NCBI GenBank assembly: GCA_946479825.1
Contig: CAMLHU010000171.1
Coordinates: forward strand, 1-5,186
DNA: 5,186 nucleotides
Direction of reading: 5' to 3'
Origin: an uncultured Gemmatimonadota bacterium
GTDB lineage: Bacteria > Gemmatimonadota > Gemmatimonadetes > Gemmatimonadales > GWC2-71-9
Shown here: in pieces, positions 1 to 3,555 of the stretch
Numbering within the stretch: the stretch's first letter is position 1
How the letters are laid out: each line of letters opens with the position of its first letter
Made by a program: the position numbers and the translations under genes
The notes under the pieces: model-generated
Seen by the model: the letters and a program-made list of their open reading frames with translations, nothing else
Database searches by the model: none
Told to the model about the DNA's origin: nothing

Positions 1-7
1 CCCGTTT

Positions 8-40
8 GGGGTGGGGGGTGGGGGGGGGGGGGGGGTGGGT
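8..40 (+). repeat. Long G-run with quadruplex potential
   Basis: Four or more G-runs separated by single T residues are seen: 8-11, 13-18, an uninterrupted run of 16 G at 20-35, and 37-39. By the usual pattern rule this is a strong G-quadruplex candidate on the + strand. It lies beyond the 3' end of the diguanylate cyclase gene, outside any supported coding region. Homopolymers this long are unstable and also error-prone in sequencing and assembly, so the exact run length should not be trusted. Confidence 0.6.
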
Positions 41-44
41 TTCC

Positions 45-83
45 GGCGGGGCGGCGCGCCCCCCCCGCCCCCCCCGGGGGGCG
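45..83. repeat. Nested GC-only inverted repeats
   Basis: GGCGGGG at 45-51 is complementary to CCCCGCC at 63-69, with the palindrome GGCGCGCC (53-60) between them. A second overlapping pair, CGCCCCCC at 66-73 and GGGGGGCG at 76-83, would leave only a two-base loop, so not all of it can pair. The two structures compete for the C-run. It could be part of a transcription end for the leftward cyclase gene, but there is no T-run on either side, so that role is unproven. Confidence 0.45.
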
Positions 84-109
84 AGACCCCTCGCTTCGCT
101 CAGGATGAC
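81..109 (-). repeat. REP-like intergenic element
   Basis: Read on the - strand this contains TCATCCTGAGCGAAGCGAGG followed by GGTCTCGC. From memory this closely resembles a short intergenic repeat (GTCATCCTGAGCGAAGCGAAGGATCTC type) scattered in many copies through genomes of Acidobacteriota, Chloroflexota, Gemmatimonadota and others; I cannot search to confirm. Its end forms a small hairpin, GCGAG pairing with CTCGC (81-85 with 90-94) around a four-base loop. Only one copy is in this window. It sits in the 3' flank of the cyclase gene, a typical place for such elements. Confidence 0.5.
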
Positions 110-120
110 CGCCGCCCCGC

Positions 121-175
121 CCGTCTCTCGTCTCCCGTCTCTCGCCTCCCCCCTCTTCGCCTCTTCGCCTCTTCT
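121..175 (-). repeat. Purine-rich 3' flank with 8-bp tandem repeat
   Basis: On the + strand this is almost pure pyrimidine. CCGTCTCTCG occurs at 121-130 and again at 135-144. An 8-bp unit CCTCTTCG is repeated at 152-159 and 160-167, with a near copy at 168-175. Read in the sense of the cyclase transcript it is GAAGAGGC, GAAGAGGC, GAAGAGGG shortly after the stop codon at 182-184. A related triplet follows efp at 3473-3496. No coding potential is apparent. Confidence 0.6.
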
Positions 176-181
176 CCGCTC

Positions 182-1597
182 TTACAGCACCCTATTCCTT
201 CCCAGACTCTTCGCCTGATAGAGCGCCCGGTCGGCCCGCGCGATCAGGTCATCCACATTGAACGGGAACTGTTCCTGGCCCGCGACGCCGATGCTCACGG
301 TCAGGTGGAGCGGCGCCGGGACCGCCTCCCTGACCAGCGGCTCGGCCGCGACCGCGGCGCGGATCCGCTCGGCCAGCACGTGGGCGTCGGTGGGGGGCGT
401 GTGCGGCAGGAGGATGACGAACTCCTCGCCGCCCCACCGGAAGAGGAGGTCGTGCTCGCGGATGAGCCCCTGGATCCGGTGGGCCAGCTGGCGGAGGACC
501 TGGTCGCCGATCTCGTGGCCCCAGGTGTCGTTGAGCGCCTTGAAGTGGTCCACGTCGAGGAACAAGAGTGCAATCCCCTTCCCCAGCCGGTGACTCCGCT
601 CGGCCTCGCGCTGGAAGTGCGGCGGGAACGAGCGCCGGTTGAGCGTGCCCGTGAGCGGGTCGCGCTGGCTCACCCCACGCTCGCGCTCGCCGATCCGCGC
701 GAGCGCGGCCGCGAACGCGGTGGTGGTGGCGAAGGTGACCGCGACGAGGAGGCCGACGAAGAGGCCCATCTCGCGGAGGCGAGGGAGGAGCGGTTCGCCG
801 CTTGCGGTGCGCGCGTCGGGCGGGATGTCGAGCGAGAGCGTGACCCGCCACACGCCCTGGAACACCACCAGCACCAGGACCGCCACGAGCACCGCGACGA
901 GCAGCACGCTGCGGGTGTAGCTCACCGCGAACCGCGGCGGCGTCTCGAACTGGCGGTCGATCCAGCTCCGGACCCGCGGGCTCAGCCAGTGCAGCACCGG
1001 CGCGCCGATGAGCCCGAGCTGCAGCACGTCGCCCAGGATCCACCCTTCCCAGATCCGCTGGCTCTGGGCCAGGTCGAGGTGGAGCGAATCGATGTAGAGC
1101 AGCCCGGCGAGCGACGAGGCCGTCGCGGCGATGACCGACACGCCGAGGTAGGCCAGGACCTGCCGCGGCCGGGACAACTCCGGGGAGAGGTCGAGGATGA
1201 CGAACGAGCCCCAGAGGATGAGCACCTCGAGGGGCGTGGCAGTGGCGAAGAGGGCGGCGAGCCCCGGCGTCATCCCGGCGATGAGCCCGCTCACGAAGGT
1301 GGCGAGCCAGGCCGGGATGGCCCCCCACATCGGGCCGAGCCAGAGGGCCAGGCAGACAGTGATGATGAGCGGCGGGTAGATCGAGACCGCGAAGGTGACG
1401 CCCGCGAGCCGGACCGGGATGCCGCTCAGGTCCACGATCGCCTCGAACGCCGCGAGCGCCACGGCGATCACCGCCGCCGTGAGCCAGGCATCCCGCACCT
1501 GCCGGACCCCGCGGTGCGCGGGGCGGAGGATCGTCGAGAAGGGCCACCAGACCGGGCCGGCGCCCGGGCCGGTCGCCGTGACGACGCGCTGGCTCAC
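182..1597 (-). CDS. Membrane-bound diguanylate cyclase, MASE1-like sensor plus GGDEF domain
   Basis: This enzyme makes cyclic di-GMP from two GTP at the inner membrane. The 471-residue protein has about eight hydrophobic segments: roughly 37-58, 67-89, 90-110, 112-133, 146-168, 185-205, 229-250 and 277-301. The stretch around 182-204 (WEGWILGDVLQLGLIGAPVL) is typical of MASE1-type sensory membrane domains. The GGDEF domain covers about 310-471. It has the DPLTGTLNRR opening at 313-322, metal-binding D348 in LDVDHFK, the active-site motif GGEEF at 389-393, and the C-terminal ADRALYQAK signature. R380-E-H-D383 lies exactly five residues before GGEEF, so the allosteric product-inhibition I-site is intact and the enzyme should be active and feedback-controlled. 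The start is GTG at 1597. The upstream frame stays open to at least 1750 without ATG, GTG or TTG, but no clear Shine-Dalgarno is seen. GTG codons at residues 31 and 34 are alternative starts. It stands alone, divergent from the next gene. The sensed signal is unknown. Confidence 0.94.
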   Translation of the reverse strand: MSQRVVTATGPGAGPVWWPFSTILRPAHRGVRQVRDAWLTAAVIAVALAAFEAIVDLSGIPVRLAGVTFAVSIYPPLIITVCLALWLGPMWGAIPAWLATFVSGLIAGMTPGLAALFATATPLEVLILWGSFVILDLSPELSRPRQVLAYLGVSVIAATASSLAGLLYIDSLHLDLAQSQRIWEGWILGDVLQLGLIGAPVLHWLSPRVRSWIDRQFETPPRFAVSYTRSVLLVAVLVAVLVLVVFQGVWRVTLSLDIPPDARTASGEPLLPRLREMGLFVGLLVAVTFATTTAFAAALARIGERERGVSQRDPLTGTLNRRSFPPHFQREAERSHRLGKGIALLFLDVDHFKALNDTWGHEIGDQVLRQLAHRIQGLIREHDLLFRWGGEEFVILLPHTPPTDAHVLAERIRAAVAAEPLVREAVPAPLHLTVSIGVAGQEQFPFNVDDLIARADRALYQAKSLGRNRVL

Positions 1598-1794
1598 GAG
1601 GTCGTCCCGGTGAGGCGGAAGATCGCAGACCGATGCACGGGGCCCCGAGGGTGGGTGGGAGGCCGGAAGATATCCGCCCCGCCCTTCCCGGGGAGGCCCC
1701 CGACCCGTACCATCAGGCAGACTTAACGTCCGGCCCCGGCCCCCGTCTCCGGGTGCACGGGCAGGACCGAACAGAACCCCAAAGGAGCGACGCT
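1598..1794. other. Divergent intergenic region with quadruplex-capable runs on both strands
   Basis: This region must hold the promoters of both the leftward cyclase and the rightward repeat-protein gene, but I see no convincing -35/-10 pair for either; the only AT-rich patch is around 1721-1729. On the + strand, G-runs at 1639-1642, 1649-1651, 1653-1655 and 1657-1659 are separated by loops of 6, 1 and 1 bases. On the - strand, runs opposite 1677-1680, 1682-1684, 1687-1689, 1697-1701 and 1704-1706 also meet the quadruplex pattern and could lie in the cyclase leader RNA. CCCGT at 1742-1746 and ACGGG at 1757-1761 form a weak inverted repeat. Confidence 0.4.
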
Positions 1795-2214
1795 ATGCGC
1801 GGCATCCATCGCCTTACCCTCGCCGTCGTGCTGTCCGGCGCCATCGCGGCCACGGCCAGCGCCCAGGCCCCCGACCAGCAGCCCGCCACCCCGCCGGCGC
1901 AGCAGCCGGCCGCGCCGGCACAGAAGGCCGACATCCGGCACGACAAGCGCGACCTCCGGCACGACCGCCGGGACATCCGGAAGGACAACCGGGACATCCG
2001 CAAGGACAACAAGGACCTGAAGCAGGACAAGGAGCAGCTCAAGGACGACAAGGCCGACGGCGCGTCCAAGGAGCAGCTCAAGGACGACCGGCAGGACGTC
2101 CGGAAGGACGCGAAGGACGAGCACCAGGACCGGAAGGACCGGCGCCAGGACAAGCGGGAACGGCGCCACGACCGTCGCGACATCCACCGCGACCGGAAGC
2201 CCGCCGGGAAGTGA
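1795..2214 (+). CDS. Exported charged heptad-repeat protein, function unknown
   Basis: I do not recognise a named family. The 139-residue protein opens with a good Sec signal peptide: MRGIHR, a hydrophobic core at about 7-20, and a predicted cut after A23 in ASA-QA. A Pro/Ala/Gln-rich linker follows at 24-44. Residues 46-135 are nearly all charged and fall into twelve seven-residue units of the form D-[I/L/V]-R/K-x-D-x-R/K, broken once by DGASKE at 88-93. There is no Cys, and only one aliphatic residue per unit, so it is not an ordinary coiled coil. A polyampholyte, disordered or single-helix periplasmic protein is more likely. The start is the ATG with AAAGGAG at 1781-1787 seven bases upstream. 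The frame is open further upstream, but those residues look non-coding and would bury the signal peptide. A hairpin terminator follows, so it is probably its own transcript. A role in envelope stress or ion and pH buffering would be guesswork. Confidence 0.82.
   Translation: MRGIHRLTLAVVLSGAIAATASAQAPDQQPATPPAQQPAAPAQKADIRHDKRDLRHDRRDIRKDNRDIRKDNKDLKQDKEQLKDDKADGASKEQLKDDRQDVRKDAKDEHQDRKDRRQDKRERRHDRRDIHRDRKPAGK
1930..2199 (+). repeat. 21-bp tandem coding repeats (12 heptad units)
   Basis: The DNA repeats with a 21-bp period, each unit beginning mostly with GAC followed by ATC, CTC, CTG or GTC. Six units lie before and six after an 18-bp interruption (2056-2073). The units have diverged, with one exact 21-bp duplication: 2029-2049 is identical to 2068-2088, at a 39-bp offset, suggesting a local duplication that included the interruption. 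Such repeats can gain or lose units by slippage, so length may vary between strains. Confidence 0.85.
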
Positions 2215-2234
2215 CCGGTACCAGGACCTGAGGT

Positions 2235-2269
2235 ACGGACGGGGGCGCAGAGATGCGCCCCCGTTCCGT
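2235..2269 (+). terminator. Hairpin terminator after the heptad-repeat gene
   Basis: ACGGAC plus GGGGGCGCA (2235-2249) pairs with TGCGCCCCC plus GTTCCGT (2254-2269). This gives 15 base pairs with one bulged T at 2265 and a GAGA (GNRA-type) tetraloop at 2250-2253. It begins 20 bases after the stop codon. The following bases (TCCCGATTACC) contain no T-run, so it may act as a weak intrinsic terminator, a Rho-assisted end or a 3' stabilising hairpin. GTACC at 2218-2222 and GGTAC at 2232-2236 give an overlapping, weaker alternative pairing. Confidence 0.75.
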
Positions 2270-2308
2270 TCCCGATTACCTTCCGCCGTCCTGACCACTG
2301 AGGCCCGG

Positions 2309-2815
2309 GTGTTCCGAGCGCCGTTCCGCGCCATCGTCTTCGTTGTGCCGTTCCTCGCCGCGCTCCCCCGCGGGGCCTCGGCGCAGGTCCAGCGCTTCCC
2401 CGCCACGGGGATGCAGCTCATCGGCATCCACGCCGCCTACGACTGGCCGGCCCGGGCGCCCGGGATCGGGATGCAGGTCAGGCTCCCGCTCACCGCCAAG
2501 GTGGACCTCTACCCGAACGGCGACCTCTACTTCAAGGACAACGCGACCTTCGGGCACATCAATCTCGACGTCCTTGGCCCGTTCGGCGACCCCAACAAGG
2601 GGAGCTATCTCGGCCTTGGCGCCTCGGTGGTCCGGAGCGGCGGGACCGCCTCGACCCCCAACACCACCCGTCTCGGCCCTGACTTCGTCATCGGCGTCAC
2701 CTCCACCCGTCCCCAGCGGTTCCTCGCGCGGCTCTACTTCGAGGTCCACTGGACCGTGATCTCGGGCCAGAACCCCTTCCAGCTGATGACCGGGCTCAAT
2801 TTCCGGTTCTTCTGA
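2309..2815 (+). CDS. Small exported protein, probable outer-membrane beta-barrel
   Basis: The family is not recognised. The 168-residue protein has a signal peptide: positive start, hydrophobic core at about 8-19, predicted cut after A25 in GASA-QVQ. The mature part is about 143 residues, without Cys or long hydrophobic helices. It has alternating beta-type stretches around 35-45, 53-68, 80-90, 99-109, 121-132, 138-151 and 157-168. It ends in LNFRFF; a terminal Phe is the usual recognition signal of outer-membrane barrel strands. Length would suit an eight-stranded barrel of OmpX/OmpW size, though a periplasmic beta-sandwich cannot be excluded. The start is GTG at 2309, with GAGG at 2300-2303 five bases upstream; it is the start that gives the complete signal peptide. 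The gene sits 94 bases after the heptad-repeat gene, beyond its hairpin, with no evident promoter of its own, so read-through transcription is possible. Confidence 0.75.
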   Translation: MFRAPFRAIVFVVPFLAALPRGASAQVQRFPATGMQLIGIHAAYDWPARAPGIGMQVRLPLTAKVDLYPNGDLYFKDNATFGHINLDVLGPFGDPNKGSYLGLGASVVRSGGTASTPNTTRLGPDFVIGVTSTRPQRFLARLYFEVHWTVISGQNPFQLMTGLNFRFF

Positions 2816-2823
2816 CCGCTGGC

Positions 2824-2829
2824 TATATT
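2824..2829 (+). promoter_or_regulatory. Possible -10 box of the efp promoter
   Basis: TATATT stands alone in an otherwise GC-rich stretch nine bases after the stop codon of the preceding gene. A -35 element at the expected distance (about 2800-2806, TTTCCGG) is poor. If used, transcription would start near 2836 and leave a leader of about 50 bases before the efp ATG. This would separate efp from the upstream beta-barrel gene. Confidence 0.5.
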
Positions 2830-2846
2830 GGGGGGCTTGAGATCAC

Positions 2847-2862
2847 GGGGCCGCCGGGCCCC
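2847..2862 (+). promoter_or_regulatory. Short GC hairpin in the efp leader
   Basis: GGGGCC (2847-2852) pairs with GGCCCC (2857-2862) around a four-base loop, ending 13 bases before the GGAG ribosome binding site. It is too far from the binding site to mask it directly. It could equally be the transcription end of the upstream beta-barrel gene, but no T-run follows, so its role is uncertain. Confidence 0.35.
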
Positions 2863-2875
2863 ACAATGACAACGT

Positions 2876-2879
2876 GGAG
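2876..2879 (+). promoter_or_regulatory. Ribosome binding site that decides the efp start
   Basis: GGAG lies nine bases before ATG at 2889. An in-frame GTG at 2874 overlaps this GGAG and would add five residues; it has no good binding site of its own and does not match the known N-terminus of EF-P. The ATG is therefore preferred. Confidence 0.75.
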
Positions 2880-2888
2880 TGCACGACG

Positions 2889-3446
2889 ATGAAGGCCACC
2901 GACATCCGCAAGGGTCACGTCATCATGTGGGAGGGGCAGCCCTGCCGGGTGATGGACTTCCAGCACCGCACCCCGGGGAACCTCCGGGCCTTCGTGCAGG
3001 TGCGGTTCCGCAACCTGATCAGCGGCAACACCTTCGACCAGCGCATCAACGCCAGCGATTTCGTGGACGAGGCGCGGCTGGAGACGAAGGAGATGCAGGT
3101 CCTCTACCAGGACGGCCAGGGGACCCACGTGATGGACGGTTCCACCTACGAGCAGTTCATGCTCGATGACGACACCACCGGCGACCTCAAGCAGTGGCTC
3201 CAGCCCGAGGTCACGATCCAGGCCGAATGGCTCGACGGCCGGCCGATCGGGATCAAGCTCCCCAAGGTGATGGAGCTCGAGGTGGTGGACACCACGCCGG
3301 TGATGAAGACCGCGACCAAGACCGCGAGCACCAAGCCGGCCAAGCTCTCCAACGGCGTCACGGTCCAGGTGCCTGAGTTCATCACCAACGGCGAGAAGGT
3401 GCGGGTCGACCCGGCGACGGGGCAGTATCTCGACCGGGCGAAGTGA
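2889..3446 (+). CDS. efp: Translation elongation factor P, TPGNLRA-loop type
   Basis: EF-P binds ribosomes stalled at polyproline, between the P and E sites, and promotes peptide bond formation. The 185-residue product has the standard length and three-domain order: KOW-like domain at about 1-62, first OB domain at about 65-127, second OB domain at about 129-185. Near the end, K139-P-A141 to NGVTVQVPEFITNG matches the EF-P family signature pattern. The N-terminal domain shows DFQHRTPGNLRAFVQVRFRN (23-42), which aligns without gaps to E. coli EF-P. There the modified Lys34 at the loop tip is replaced by Asn31 (codon 2979-2981), so beta-lysylation of the E. coli kind cannot occur here. The nearby Arg33 is the only basic residue at the tip. 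From memory this loop type is found in several non-proteobacterial phyla, so it is probably a functional lineage variant, not decay. The gene has a likely private promoter and ends at a convergent terminator. Confidence 0.97.
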   Translation: MKATDIRKGHVIMWEGQPCRVMDFQHRTPGNLRAFVQVRFRNLISGNTFDQRINASDFVDEARLETKEMQVLYQDGQGTHVMDGSTYEQFMLDDDTTGDLKQWLQPEVTIQAEWLDGRPIGIKLPKVMELEVVDTTPVMKTATKTASTKPAKLSNGVTVQVPEFITNGEKVRVDPATGQYLDRAK

Positions 3447-3473
3447 GGGGGATGGGGGGAGAGGGCCGAGGGG
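3447..3473 (+). other. Quadruplex-capable G-runs directly after the efp stop
   Basis: Immediately after the TGA, G-runs occur at 3447-3451, 3454-3459, 3463-3465 and 3470-3473, with loops of 2, 3 and 4 bases. This meets the canonical quadruplex pattern on the coding strand, so it could form in the mRNA tail just before the hairpin at 3489. Folding is a prediction only. Confidence 0.45.
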
Positions 3474-3496
3474 AAGACGCGAAGACGAGAAGAGGG
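3473..3496 (+). repeat. 8-bp tandem purine-rich repeat in the efp 3' flank
   Basis: Three successive 8-base units are seen: GAAGACGC (3473-3480), GAAGACGA (3481-3488) and GAAGAGGG (3489-3496). The last is also the foot of the terminator stem. The sense strand of the cyclase 3' flank carries the closely related triplet GAAGAGGC, GAAGAGGC, GAAGAGGG (complement of 151-174). Confidence 0.6.
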
Positions 3497-3524
3497 GTCC
3501 CGAGAATCAGCGGGGCCCCTCTTC
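3489..3524. terminator. Shared hairpin terminator between convergent efp and protease genes
   Basis: GAAGAGGGGTCCCG (3489-3502) pairs with CGGGGCCCCTCTTC (3511-3524): 14 positions with one T-G wobble on the + strand (an A-C mismatch on the - strand) and an eight-base loop. On the + strand the hairpin is followed by CCTTTCCCC and on the - strand by a stretch ending in CGTCTTCGCGTCTTCC, so neither side has a proper T-run. Its position 42 bases after the efp stop and 31 bases after the protease stop suits a bidirectional end. Confidence 0.75.
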
Positions 3525-3555
3525 CCTTTCCCCTCCTCGCCTCCTCTTCCCTTCC

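Noticed and set aside
6..218. A small + strand open frame at the left edge containing 'SLRMT'
   Set aside because: It is a translation of G-runs, the REP-like element and the pyrimidine tract and runs into the cyclase gene; this peptide is typical of misannotated intergenic repeats.
11..1726. A very long open frame on the + strand across the cyclase gene
   Set aside because: It is antisense to a gene with complete MASE1-like and GGDEF motifs. Its product is Arg/Glu/Asp/Pro-rich low-complexity sequence with no domain, as expected from stop-free complementary frames in GC-rich DNA.
1633..1794. N-terminal extension of the heptad-repeat protein to an upstream ATG
   Set aside because: The added residues are low-complexity, would place the signal peptide internally, and ignore the AAAGGAG seven bases before the ATG at 1795.
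1930..2199. CRISPR array or structural RNA repeats
   Set aside because: The 21-bp period keeps a reading frame and codes a seven-residue protein unit; there are no spacers.
1723..2427. A 234-residue open frame on the - strand opposite the heptad-repeat gene, rich in Val and Leu repeats
   Set aside because: The hydrophobic repeats are simply the complement of the Asp/Arg/Lys codons of the + strand repeats. The + frame has a ribosome binding site, a signal peptide and a terminator; this one has none.
2874..2888. GTG start giving EF-P five extra residues
   Set aside because: The GTG overlaps the GGAG that serves the ATG at 2889, and the shorter form matches the EF-P N-terminus and usual length.
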